Below are positions 16,910-24,845 of a stretch of DNA of 64,000 nt, in pieces. The first letter of the stretch is position 1. Each line of letters starts with the position of its first letter. The notes beneath the pieces were generated by a model. That model saw nothing but the letters and a program-made list of their open reading frames with translations, searched no databases and was not told the origin of the DNA. The DNA is from VRUE01 sp963706605. GTDB lineage: Bacteria; Actinomycetota; Thermoleophilia; Solirubrobacterales; 70-9. The stretch covers positions 1,550,001 through 1,614,000 of the forward strand of contig OY970165.1 in assembly GCA_963706605.1 (NCBI GenBank), read 5' to 3'. Both the position numbers and the translations under genes were made by a program.

Positions 16910-18208
16910 GTGAGCGCCATCTCCTCCATTCACGCGCGCCAGATCCTCGACTCGCGCGGCAATCCGACCGTTGAGGTCGAGGTCAGCCTCGACTCCGGCG
17001 CGCGCGGGTTGGCGGCGGTGCCCTCCGGCGCCTCCACCGGGGAGTTCGAGGCTGTCGAGCTGCGCGACGGCGGTGACAGCTGGGCCGGCAAGGGCGTCTC
17101 GCGCGCGGTGGCAAACGTCAACGGCGAGATCGCCACGGCGCTGACGGGCGCCCGCGCTGCCGAGCAGGGCGCGCTCGACGAGACGATGATCGAGCTGGAC
17201 GGGACGCCGAACAAGGCCCGGCTTGGCGCCAACGCGATCCTCGGCGTCTCGCTGGCCGCGGCCAAGGCCGTGGCGCTCGACTCTGGCCAGCCGCTCTACC
17301 ACTACCTGGCGGAGCTCTATGGCGGCGGCGAGCCTATCCTGCTGCCGGTGCCGATGATGAACGTGCTCAACGGCGGCGCCCATGCCGATAACTCGGTCGA
17401 CTTCCAGGAGTTCATGGTCGTTCCGGCGGGCGCCTCCAGCTTCTCCGAGTGCCTGCGAGTCGGCACCGAGGTCTTTCACGCCTTGAAGAAGAGCCTCGCC
17501 GCCCAGGGTCTCTCCACCGCCGGCGGCGACGAGGGCGGCTTTGCACCCAATCTCGACTCCAACGAGGCGGCGCTGCAGGCGGTCCTGGCCGGCGTCGAGG
17601 CCGCCGGCTACGAGCCGGGCTCCGACGTCTTCATCGCCCTCGATCCGGCGACCAGCGAGGTGTATGAAGGTGGGGCCTACGTGCTCGAGCACGAGGGCCG
17701 CTCGCTCTCGCCGGAGGAGATGGCTGCCTACTGGGAGGATGCCTGCTCGCGCTACCCGATCGTCTCGATCGAGGACGGCATGGACGAGGAGGACTGGGAC
17801 GGCTGGAAGCTGCTGACCGAGCGGCTCGGTGAGCGGGTGCAGCTGGTCGGTGACGACCTCTTCGTCACCAATCCGGAGCGACTGCGCCGCGGGATCGAAC
17901 TCGGCGTCGGCAACTCGATCCTCGTCAAGGTGAATCAGATCGGCACCCTGACCGAGACCCTGGAGGCGATCCGCATCGCCCGCGAGGCCGGTTACACGGC
18001 GGTGATCTCGCATCGCTCGGGGGAGACCGAAGACACGACGATCGCCGACCTGGCGGTCGCCACCGGCGCGGGGCAGATCAAGACCGGGGCGCCGTCGCGC
18101 TCGGATCGGGTCGCGAAGTACAACCGGCTGCTGCGGATCGAGGAGGAATTGGGTGCAGCGGCTCGATTCCCCGGCCTGCAGGCGTTTACCCAAGCGTCCG
18201 TCCGGTGA
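16910..18208 (+). CDS. eno: Enolase (phosphopyruvate hydratase)
   Basis: Interconverts 2-phosphoglycerate and phosphoenolpyruvate. The 432-aa product is full length. Motifs: ILDSRGNPTVEVEV near 11-24, SGASTGEFEAVELRDGG near 42-58, IEDGMDEEDWDGW near 285-297, GDDLFVTNPERL near 311, LVKVNQIGTLTETL (enolase signature with the catalytic Lys) near 340, and SHRSGETEDT near 370. GTG start. The ftsB-like gene follows 33 nt later, a usual actinobacterial order. Confidence 0.97.
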   Translation: MSAISSIHARQILDSRGNPTVEVEVSLDSGARGLAAVPSGASTGEFEAVELRDGGDSWAGKGVSRAVANVNGEIATALTGARAAEQGALDETMIELDGTPNKARLGANAILGVSLAAAKAVALDSGQPLYHYLAELYGGGEPILLPVPMMNVLNGGAHADNSVDFQEFMVVPAGASSFSECLRVGTEVFHALKKSLAAQGLSTAGGDEGGFAPNLDSNEAALQAVLAGVEAAGYEPGSDVFIALDPATSEVYEGGAYVLEHEGRSLSPEEMAAYWEDACSRYPIVSIEDGMDEEDWDGWKLLTERLGERVQLVGDDLFVTNPERLRRGIELGVGNSILVKVNQIGTLTETLEAIRIAREAGYTAVISHRSGETEDTTIADLAVATGAGQIKTGAPSRSDRVAKYNRLLRIEEELGAAARFPGLQAFTQASVR

Positions 18209-18241
18209 AGGAATGCGGCCTCCGGCCGCAAAGGAGCGGAT

Positions 18242-18613
18242 ATGGCAACCCGCGCCCGGAGCCGGACCAGAGCCACGTCCAGTCCGAAACGCCGCCCGGC
18301 CGCGCGACGGAAGCCGGCAGCGCGACGCGGTGGCAGCCGCATTCGCTGGGACCGGGTGGGGCGGATCGCGCTGACGCTGGTCCTGGCCGCCGTCCTCTAC
18401 TCCTATTTGAACCCGGCGATCGACTTCGTCAAGACTTACACGGCGACCACCGCAGCCAAAGCGGAGTTCCACGAGATGCTGCGGGAAAACAAGCGGCTCC
18501 ACAACCGCATCCAGACGGCCGGCGACCCGGTCGTGATCAACCGCAAGGCACGCGCCCAGGGGATGGTCGCCGAAGGCGAGACGCCGATCGTCGTCCACGG
18601 CCTCGGCAACTGA
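18242..18613 (+). CDS. Septum formation initiator (FtsB/DivIC-like)
   Basis: 123 aa with a very basic cytoplasmic N-terminus (about 1-38), one membrane span (about 41-58, GRIALTLVLAAVLYSYL) and an extracytoplasmic coiled coil (about 65-95, AKAEFHEMLRENKRLHNRI). It ends in the RKARAQGMVAEGE pattern common in actinobacterial DivIC proteins. It would take part in the FtsL/FtsQ divisome subcomplex. AAAGGAG (18229-18235) is a strong ribosome binding site, unlike the leaderless genes around it. Confidence 0.85.
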   Translation: MATRARSRTRATSSPKRRPAARRKPAARRGGSRIRWDRVGRIALTLVLAAVLYSYLNPAIDFVKTYTATTAAKAEFHEMLRENKRLHNRIQTAGDPVVINRKARAQGMVAEGETPIVVHGLGN

Positions 18614-18634
18614 TCTCTCCGACGCGGAGCCCCC

Positions 18635-20851
18635 GTGGTTAGCACCGGCTCCTACATCCTCAGCGCGGCCCTCCTGGCCGCTCTGACCCTCTCCCTGGGC
18701 TTCTCGGCGGTCCGCCTGCGCCAACGCCTCCTGCCGGGCTGGGAGGGCGCCCCGGCCCACCTGGTGGAGGCGGTTCTCGGCGTAGCGCTGCTGATCTGGC
18801 TTTCCGAGCTGTTGGGGCTCTTCAGCCTGCTCTATGCCGGAACCCTCGTCGTCTTCTCTTTTCTCCTTGCGGTAGCCGTCGCTCTCGGCCCGCGGGGCCG
18901 CGCGCGGGGGGCATCTCCGTCTGCGGGTCCGAGCCCGTTGGCCCTGCTGGTCACCGTGGGCGTGATCGCCGTGGTCTTCGCCCACTGGGGCCTGACGACC
19001 AAGGACGCGCTAGGTCGGGGCATCTTCAACTTCGACTCGCTCTGGTACCACCTGCCTTTCGCGGTCGAAATGGCGCACAGCCACTCGGTCACGGGGCTGC
19101 ACTACACCGAGACGGTCTTCACCAACTGGTTCTACCCGCAGAACGGGGAGCTCCTGCACGCCGACGGCATCCTGCTCGTCCATCGCGACACGCTCTCGCT
19201 GTTCCTCAACTTCGGCTGGCTGGCGCTCGCTTTTCTGGCCGCATGGTGCATAGGCCGTCCCTATGGGCGGGGGCCGCTGACCGTCGTCGCCGCCGCGATC
19301 ATCCTGGAGTGCCACACGCTGGTCGTGCGGGAGCCGGGGGCGGCCAAGAACGACCTGATGGCGGCGGCGCTGCTGCTCGCCGCGATCGCGATCCTCATCA
19401 ATGCCTGGGCGGCGAGTCGGGCTGAGCGGGAGGTCGAAGGGGGGGAGCGAGGGTCGCTGTCCCCCGGTTGGCCTCTGGCCGCCGCCGGCCTCGCGGTCGG
19501 CCTCGCGGTCGGCACCAAGTCGACCGCCGTGGCGATGGCCGCGGCGTTGACGGTTGCGGTGGTGGTTCTGGCGCCCGTGGGCCGCCGCTGGGCGGCTGCC
19601 GGCTGGTGGTTCATACCGGCGCTGGCAGGCGGCGGTTACTGGTACCTGCGCAACCTGATCATCGCCGGCAACCCGCTGCCCCAGATCGAGCACCTGGGCC
19701 CGATCTCACTGCCCCACCCAGAGCGCCTCCAGAACGGCCGACCCGACTTCAGCATCGCCCACTACGCGACCGACACCGGCGTCTGGCGCGAGTATTTCGA
19801 GCCGGGGCTGCACCAGGCCTTCGGCTTGCTCTGGCCTCTGGTGATAGGCGGGGCGATCGCGGGGGCCCTCGTGGCGCTGCTGTGGGGCCGAGGGCGAGTC
19901 CTGCGCTGGATGGGAGGGGTGGCGCTGTTCGGCATGTTGGCCTACGTCTTCACGCCGCTCAGCGCCGCCGGCGCCGAGGGCGCTCCGGTCGGCTTCGGAA
20001 TCAACATCCGCTACGTGATCCCGGCCCTCCTAGCCGGCCTAACCCTCCTCCCCCTCGCCGACGTGCCGGTAGTTAACCGCCCATATGGGCGGTTAACTAC
20101 CGGCACGTCGGGCGCGACGGGGTGGTGGGGACGGGTGTGGCCGTGGGTTCCGCTCGTGCTTCTGCTGGCGGTTCTGGTTGTGACTGACCGGCCCGATGCC
20201 GTTTTGCGCGATCCCGACCGGCCCTTCGCCTGGCTGATCGCTCTGCTCGCAGTCCTCGTCCCCGCTGCCCTGCTGCTGGCTCGGCGTCGCGGGGCGCCAC
20301 GCGGCCCGGTCGTCGCCGGATTCGCCGTCCTGGCGATCGTGACGGTTGCGATCGCCTATCCGGTCCAGCGCGACTACCTGCGCGATCGCTTTGCCAACCA
20401 GAATCCGGAAACGAGCATCCCCGGCATGCGCCTCGAATCCGCATACCGCTGGGCGCGGGGCATCAGCGACGCCCGTATCGGCCTCGCCGGCACCACCGCC
20501 GGCTTTCTCCAGTACGGCTTCTACGGCACCGACCTCTCGAACCGGGTCCGCTACCTCGGGGTCGAGGGCCCGCACGGCGCTTTCAACGCGATTCCGACCT
20601 GCACCGAGTTCCGCGCCGCCGTCAATGCCGCCGATCTGGACTACCTGGTTACGGCGCCCTTCCTCAACTTCATCGAGCCGGGCGCGCCGATTCGCTCACC
20701 CGAGGCCGGTTGGCTGCGCGGCGAGACGGCCGTCGTCCCGGTCGACCGCAGCGGTCCGGTCACCGTCTGGCGGATCCGCGGCCGTCTCGACCCCGCCGCC
20801 TGCGGGCCCCGCAACGCGCCGTTTCGCCGCCTGCCTCAGCAGCCTGGGTAA
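18635..20851 (+). CDS. Large multi-pass membrane protein, GT-C glycosyltransferase-like
   Basis: 738 aa with about 12-13 predicted spans. The first long loop contains FDSLWYHLPFAVEMAHSHSV and TNWFYPQNGELLHADGILL, which resembles the acidic first loop of lipid-phosphate-sugar-dependent (GT-C/PMT-like) transferases. A soluble region at the C-terminus follows the last span near residue 585. It could glycosylate or process cell-envelope polymers; the family is not certain. Residues about 475-493 (DVPVVNRPYGRLTTGTSG) are encoded by a 54-bp perfect palindrome, an in-frame insertion between two membrane spans. Confidence 0.7.
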   Translation: MVSTGSYILSAALLAALTLSLGFSAVRLRQRLLPGWEGAPAHLVEAVLGVALLIWLSELLGLFSLLYAGTLVVFSFLLAVAVALGPRGRARGASPSAGPSPLALLVTVGVIAVVFAHWGLTTKDALGRGIFNFDSLWYHLPFAVEMAHSHSVTGLHYTETVFTNWFYPQNGELLHADGILLVHRDTLSLFLNFGWLALAFLAAWCIGRPYGRGPLTVVAAAIILECHTLVVREPGAAKNDLMAAALLLAAIAILINAWAASRAEREVEGGERGSLSPGWPLAAAGLAVGLAVGTKSTAVAMAAALTVAVVVLAPVGRRWAAAGWWFIPALAGGGYWYLRNLIIAGNPLPQIEHLGPISLPHPERLQNGRPDFSIAHYATDTGVWREYFEPGLHQAFGLLWPLVIGGAIAGALVALLWGRGRVLRWMGGVALFGMLAYVFTPLSAAGAEGAPVGFGINIRYVIPALLAGLTLLPLADVPVVNRPYGRLTTGTSGATGWWGRVWPWVPLVLLLAVLVVTDRPDAVLRDPDRPFAWLIALLAVLVPAALLLARRRGAPRGPVVAGFAVLAIVTVAIAYPVQRDYLRDRFANQNPETSIPGMRLESAYRWARGISDARIGLAGTTAGFLQYGFYGTDLSNRVRYLGVEGPHGAFNAIPTCTEFRAAVNAADLDYLVTAPFLNFIEPGAPIRSPEAGWLRGETAVVPVDRSGPVTVWRIRGRLDPAACGPRNAPFRRLPQQPG
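20058..20111. repeat. 54-bp perfect palindrome, copy A (within a coding frame)
   Basis: Two 27-nt arms meet with no spacer at 20084/20085; the centre reads CGCCCATATGGGCG. The whole element is in frame in the GT-C-like gene. A second copy at 62582-62633 differs by an A-T to G-C change made in both arms, so pairing is kept. Confidence 0.95.
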
Positions 20852-20854
20852 CCT
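20849..20854 (+). promoter_or_regulatory. -10 element overlapping a stop codon
   Basis: TAACCT includes the TAA stop of the GT-C-like gene (20849-20851) and ends 7 nt before the GTG of the next gene at 20862. Confidence 0.4.
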
Positions 20855-20861
20855 CGTCGTC

Positions 20862-21188
20862 GTGAGCTATCCGCTCGAGAACGCGCTCTTTCAGTGGGAG
20901 GAGGGCTGGCGAGTCCTGCAAGGTGTCGGTGACGACCCGGCTGAGCGTCGGCGCGCCGATCGCGTCGTGGCCGCGGTGCAGGACGAGCTGCGGCGCCGAG
21001 TGGGTCCGACCTTCCGCGCCGCGGATCTGGCCGAGCTGTATGGGCGGGGGACCGATTGGTGCCTTCAGGTCGCCGCCGACACCGTGCCCGGCATCGCGAC
21101 CGATCCCCGCTCGCTGGCCGACGCGGCCTTCTGGCTCTACTTACGCGGCGCCACGGATTTCGCCGGTGGGCGCCAGCTGGTGAGCTGA
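20862..21188 (+). CDS. Conserved-looking small hypothetical protein
   Basis: 108 aa: SYPLENALFQWEEGWRVLQ at the start, then a predicted alpha-helical protein with acidic and basic faces, ending GATDFAGGRQLVS. No known domain recognised. GTG 20862 is chosen because a -10-like TAACCT lies 7 nt before it and SYPLENALFQWEEG looks like a natural N-terminus; the frame itself runs further upstream inside the previous gene. No membrane span. Confidence 0.6.
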   Translation: MSYPLENALFQWEEGWRVLQGVGDDPAERRRADRVVAAVQDELRRRVGPTFRAADLAELYGRGTDWCLQVAADTVPGIATDPRSLADAAFWLYLRGATDFAGGRQLVS

Positions 21189-21198
21189 AGTCGGCGGA

Positions 21199-21774
21199 CT
21201 ACTCGTCCGCGTCGCCGGCGTCGGAGTCCTCGTGGTCGCCGGCGCGGCGAATGACTATCTGGTCCGCGTCGATGCGGACAGTGACCTCGTGCTTGCCGGC
21301 CCAGTGCTCTGAGTAGACCGGGTTGTCCTTGACCGCCGGGTCGAGCCAGAGGCCGTAGCCGTCACGCTCGCCATGGTCGAAGGTCGCCTCCAGCTCTTTA
21401 CGCCTGCCGCGGCCACCCCGCCTGCCGCGACGTCGCCTGCGCCGGGGGGGCGAAGCGCCACCGCCCGCCTCGTCGTCGTCATCATCGGATTTGTCCGCTT
21501 CGTCCTCGTCCGCTTGCTCCCCGTCCGTCTCCGTCTCCTCCTTCGCGGCCTCCTCGGCCGTCGCGGCCTCGACCTCCGCCTCGATCTCGTCGCGCAGGTC
21601 GACTTCGCCCGAGCCGGCATCCTCGCCGTCGGGCATGAGGTCGTGCTGCTTGCGGAACTCGCGCAGCTCGGAGGCCGAGATCTCGAGCTGATGGGCGATC
21701 CAGGCGTCGGTACGGCCCTGGCGCACCCAGGCGCGGATCTGGTTGAGCTGTGGCTTCAGCGAACGTCGTGCCAT
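21199..21774 (-). CDS. HTH-like protein with acidic linker and RGG-type basic patch
   Basis: 191 aa. Residues 1-45 (SLKPQLNQIRAWVRQGRTDAWIAHQLEISASELREFRKQH) look like a small helix-turn-helix. Residues about 55-105 are extremely acidic. Then comes a basic RGG-like run (RRRRRRGRRGGRGRR near 110-125) and a C-terminal segment DGYGLWLDPAVKDNPVYSEHW with a short beta-rich end. The layout suggests nucleic-acid binding, perhaps RNA-associated. Family not recognised beyond that. TAGACT lies 9 nt before the ATG on the minus strand. Confidence 0.65.
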   Translation of the reverse strand: MARRSLKPQLNQIRAWVRQGRTDAWIAHQLEISASELREFRKQHDLMPDGEDAGSGEVDLRDEIEAEVEAATAEEAAKEETETDGEQADEDEADKSDDDDDEAGGGASPPRRRRRRGRRGGRGRRKELEATFDHGERDGYGLWLDPAVKDNPVYSEHWAGKHEVTVRIDADQIVIRRAGDHEDSDAGDADE

Positions 21775-21783
21775 CGGCGCGCG

Positions 21784-21789
21784 AGTCTA
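21784..21789 (-). promoter_or_regulatory. -10 element of the HTH/RGG gene
   Basis: TAGACT on the minus strand, 9 nt before ATG 21774, no Shine-Dalgarno. Confidence 0.4.
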
Positions 21790-21836
21790 TTCAACCTGGG
21801 CAGCGGTTCGCGGAGTCGCTGGAAGCGGATGGTCGT

Positions 21837-22076
21837 TTACGCCATCAGGAAGGAGAGCGCCTCGAACATCGAGACGACCACGACGGCGACCGTAGCGGTC
21901 AGGCAGACGGCGAGGACGCTGAAGCGCACTTTGCCCTGCTGCTCGTTGCGGGTCATGCGACGGGCCCTCGACCGGTTCGCGGCGCGACGACGCAGCTGCT
22001 CGCGACGGCGGCGCTCCAAGGACGTCTCCTGCTCGAAGGCGACCTCGAACTGGTTGATGCTCTGTCGCATTCTCAT
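21837..22076 (-). CDS. Small single-span membrane protein
   Basis: 79 aa. A charged helical N-terminus (FEVAFEQETSLERRRREQLRRRAANRSRARR) is followed by one hydrophobic segment near the C-terminus (about 52-76, FSVLAVCLTATVAVVVVSMF). Orientation is probably N-in. Function unknown. ATG 22076 is chosen because the upstream part of the frame (PPRPQGPP) looks non-coding. Confidence 0.55.
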   Translation of the reverse strand: MRMRQSINQFEVAFEQETSLERRRREQLRRRAANRSRARRMTRNEQQGKVRFSVLAVCLTATVAVVVVSMFEALSFLMA

Positions 22077-22158
22077 AGAGGGTGGCCCCTGGGGCCGCGG
22101 CGGACCGTAGCAAAGCAAGATGAGTGCTTGCAGGACTCAAGCGTGACAATGGTCACGA

Positions 22159-22668
22159 TCAACAGGAGCCCCACAGACCCCGGCCTGTGCGCGCGGCGTC
22201 CAGCTCCAGGCGCCGGAAGACGGACGCGAAGCGGTCGTTTGGCGGGATGGTCAACGAGCGGGCGAGGCCGCGCCGGACGAGGATCGGGTTGACGAAGCGG
22301 TTGCCGAGATAGACGTAGGCGAGCAACCGCCCATACACGTCACGCCGCTCGACGCCGAAGACCAGCCGCACCCGCCGCGCTTCCAGCAGCCGTTTCGTGA
22401 AGTGGGAGGCTCGCGGGCCGAAGCACTGCACCGGCGTGTCGGGCTTCACCGTCTCCGGAGTGTCGATCCCGATCAGCCGCACGTCTTCGATCCGGCCGCC
22501 GAGCCGCACCTCGACGGTGTCGCCGTCGACCACACGAGTGACGGGGACGGTGGCTGAGCGAGGGCCGGCGGTCGCGTCGTCTTCCCAGGGGCGCAGGACG
22601 ACGAGCGCGACCGCGATCAGCAGCAGGGCGCTGCCGGTCCAGCCGCTTCGCTGCCTGTATCGACCCAC
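22159..22668 (-). CDS. Thermonuclease (SNase-like) family protein, membrane anchored
   Basis: 169 aa. One N-terminal hydrophobic segment (about 11-25, GSALLLIAVALVVL) acts as anchor or signal. An SNase domain follows: VTRVVDGDTVEVRLGG near 43-58, VRLIGIDTPETVKP near 62-75 and RRDVYGRLLAYVYL near 107-120, with the catalytic Arg/Glu/Asp positions of staphylococcal nuclease visible. Expected to cleave nucleic acids outside the membrane. Ends GRGLWGSC. Confidence 0.85.
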   Translation of the reverse strand: MGRYRQRSGWTGSALLLIAVALVVLRPWEDDATAGPRSATVPVTRVVDGDTVEVRLGGRIEDVRLIGIDTPETVKPDTPVQCFGPRASHFTKRLLEARRVRLVFGVERRDVYGRLLAYVYLGNRFVNPILVRRGLARSLTIPPNDRFASVFRRLELDAARTGRGLWGSC

Positions 22669-22708
22669 TTCCCTCCAAGTCGAGGGAGCGGGGATCTCGC
22701 CCCCTGGG

Positions 22709-23629
22709 CTAGGGGATGCGACGCACGTTGGAGAGCAGGGTCTCCTTGATCTGGGCGATTATCTCCAGCGCCTCGTTCCACTCGCGTTGCCAGACGTTGC
22801 GGCCGAAGATGACGCCGGTGCCGCCCGCCTGCATGATCTCGCGGCTGTGGGTGAGGACGGTCTCGTCGTCGACCTTGGAGCCGCCGGAGAGGACGACCAG
22901 GGCGCGGCCGGCCGACTCGACGCAGTGGCGGATCGCCTCGGGCTGGTCGACTTCCATCTCGTTGTAGGGGGCGGGTGCGTCCTTGTCCTTCTCGGGATCG
23001 ACCTTCGGCATGTTGAGCTTGACCACGTCGGCGCCCATCTCCATCGCCAGACGCGCCGCGTAGTCGATCGCGTAAAAGGAGTTGGGGCCGCCCTTCGCTT
23101 CGACCGCTTCACCGCGCGGGTAGGACCAGACGATCAGCGGCATCCCGTAGCGGTCGCAGTCTTCACGGACGCCGCGCAGCTGGGCGAGGTCCTCGTCCTG
23201 GCGCGGCGAGCCGACGTAGAGCGTGTAGCCGACCGCGTCGGCCCCAAGCCGCACCGCGTCCTCGACGCTGGCGTTGCAGCTCGAGAACGCCTTGGCGGAG
23301 GAGGGGACGTCGGTCTTGCCGTTGACCTTGAGGATCAGCGGCACCTGTCCCGCGTAGTCGGGGTAGTACTTGCTCGCCATGCCGATCTGACAGGCGAGGG
23401 CCGAGTAGCCCCCCTCGGCGGCGAGGCGGAACTGGTAGTCGGGGTCCTTGGAGGCCGGGTTGGGGAAGAAGTCGCGCGGGCCGTGCTCGATGCCCTGGTC
23501 GATCGGCAGCAGCATCAGGGTGCCGTTGCCAGGTCCGAACTCGAAGAGCAGGCGGCGCAGGCGGGTGCGTTTGCCGGGTGCCAGCTCGGCCAGAAGCGAT
23601 TTCTGCTCGGTCAGACTCTTCAACTCCAC
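22709..23629 (-). CDS. Class I (DhnA/FbaB-type) fructose-bisphosphate aldolase family protein
   Basis: 306 aa from GTG 23629, which has a GAGGAGGAA ribosome binding site. The TIM-barrel features of the archaeal-type class I aldolase are seen: LLPIDQGIEHGPRDFF near 40-55, ADVVKLNMPK near 200 (probable Schiff-base Lys region), VVLSGGSKVDDE near 245 and GVIFGRNVWQRE near 275-286. Likely cleaves or forms fructose-1,6-bisphosphate. The gene stands alone, divergent from the zinc-ribbon rhomboid-like gene. Confidence 0.87.
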   Translation of the reverse strand: MELKSLTEQKSLLAELAPGKRTRLRRLLFEFGPGNGTLMLLPIDQGIEHGPRDFFPNPASKDPDYQFRLAAEGGYSALACQIGMASKYYPDYAGQVPLILKVNGKTDVPSSAKAFSSCNASVEDAVRLGADAVGYTLYVGSPRQDEDLAQLRGVREDCDRYGMPLIVWSYPRGEAVEAKGGPNSFYAIDYAARLAMEMGADVVKLNMPKVDPEKDKDAPAPYNEMEVDQPEAIRHCVESAGRALVVLSGGSKVDDETVLTHSREIMQAGGTGVIFGRNVWQREWNEALEIIAQIKETLLSNVRRIP

Positions 23630-23721
23630 GCTGATTCCTCCTCGAAGGTGGGTGTTCCGGCAGTATGCCACCGGCGCCGCGCGTCGAGCGGTGGCGACGG
23701 GCCGGTTATCCTCGAATGACC

Positions 23722-24492
23722 ATGAGCGAGACTGAGCTCAGCGTCATCTGCAAGAACTGCGGCTCCGAGGTCAGTCCCTACGTCACCGAGTGCCCCTATT
23801 GCGGTGCGCGACTGCGCAAGCGGGCGCCGAAGCTGGAGCGGCGTGGTGACGGCTTCGAGGCCAAGCCCCGGCGCGGCCCCGCGGCCAGGCTCTTCCGCAT
23901 CCGCCTTCCCTCCAGGGCCTCGATGCGCAGCCACCGGCCCTACGCGACGCTGGCCGTGATCCTCGGCTCCGCCGTCCTTTTGCTGGTCCAGCAGGCAAGT
24001 GGCGCCACGCCGGTCACGCTCGGTGGTCTCACCGTCCCGGTCGATGGGGAGTGGTGGCGCGTCCTCACCGCGCCCTTCGTCTACGTGGACGTCGGCTACC
24101 TCTTCGTCGTCTCGGTCGGCCTTGCGATCTTCTCGGTTGGGGTCGAGCGCCGTCTCGGCAGCGGCGCCACCGCCGTGCTGCTGCTCGCCTGCGGCTCGTT
24201 GGGGATGCTGGCGGCGAGCGGCATCGCCGGCGCCCAGGGGGACTTCGTCGTGATCGCCGGAGGCAACGGGATGGCCCTCGGCGCGGTGGCCGCCTGGTTT
24301 GCGATCCGCCGCTCCGAGGCGCACCACGCAATCGACCAGGACTACGACCAGATCGGCGTCGCGGTCGCGGCCGCGGTGTTGCTGGCGCTGCCGATCTTCG
24401 AGTCGACCGCTGACGTCTTCGCCGGGCTGGTCGGCGGCGTCGTCGGCGGCCTGGCGGGGCTGGCCGCGTCGGCGCTGCGCTCGCCGGAATAA
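23722..24492 (+). CDS. Zinc-ribbon rhomboid-like membrane protein, catalytic residues missing
   Basis: 256 aa. The N-terminus has a zinc ribbon, C-K-N-C near 10-13 and C-P-Y-C near 24-27, then a basic linker and six or so membrane spans. EWWRVLTAPFVYVD near 110 is the rhomboid loop-1 WR motif. In the usual G-x-S-G position the sequence is GGNGMALG, with Asn for Ser, and no His follows in the last span (AGLVGG instead of AHLGG). It is probably a non-proteolytic pseudo-rhomboid. TATCCT (23707-23712) lies 9 nt before this ATG; another ATG is at 23716. Confidence 0.75.
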   Translation: MSETELSVICKNCGSEVSPYVTECPYCGARLRKRAPKLERRGDGFEAKPRRGPAARLFRIRLPSRASMRSHRPYATLAVILGSAVLLLVQQASGATPVTLGGLTVPVDGEWWRVLTAPFVYVDVGYLFVVSVGLAIFSVGVERRLGSGATAVLLLACGSLGMLAASGIAGAQGDFVVIAGGNGMALGAVAAWFAIRRSEAHHAIDQDYDQIGVAVAAAVLLALPIFESTADVFAGLVGGVVGGLAGLAASALRSPE

Positions 24493-24495
24493 TCT
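24490..24495 (+). promoter_or_regulatory. -10 element overlapping a stop codon
   Basis: TAATCT contains the TAA stop of the rhomboid-like gene and ends 7 nt before ATG 24503. Confidence 0.45.
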
Positions 24496-24502
24496 GGCCC
24501 GG

Positions 24503-24841
24503 ATGCCCTCCGACGATCTCGACTCCGAGCGGCTCGAAGCCGCGATCGAGCGGTTGGCCGACGCCGGCCGCTTCGCCGAGGCGGAGGCGATCGTCGCCCG
24601 CGCCGCGCCGCAGCTGCAGCGGGTGTTGGCGGCGGCTCTCGCCGAGGGCGGCTGGTTCGGCGAGTCGCACGAGACCGAGTCGCTGAAGGCGGCGACCGCG
24701 CCCGATCCCGAGCAGCGGATAGCCGCGGTGCGGACTCTGCTGGCGGAGGAGGCCAGGATGGGAATGATGGTTGGAGTTGCCGTCGGCTGGGCATTGAAAG
24801 AGGAAATGAGCGAGGGCAAAAACCCGGAAGGAGAACGCTGA
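24503..24841 (+). CDS. Small helical hypothetical protein
   Basis: 112 aa, mostly alpha-helical: LESERL-type start (PSDDLDSERLEAAIERLADAG), AEAEAIVARAAPQLQRVLAAAL, then RIAAVRTLLAEEARMGMMVGVAVGWAL and a charged end. Family not recognised. ATG 24503 follows a TAATCT -10 by 7 nt. The stop is 4 nt before the ATG of the next gene, whose ribosome binding site (GGAAGGAG) lies within this gene, so they are co-transcribed. Confidence 0.6.
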   Translation: MPSDDLDSERLEAAIERLADAGRFAEAEAIVARAAPQLQRVLAAALAEGGWFGESHETESLKAATAPDPEQRIAAVRTLLAEEARMGMMVGVAVGWALKEEMSEGKNPEGER

Positions 24842-24845
24842 ACAG

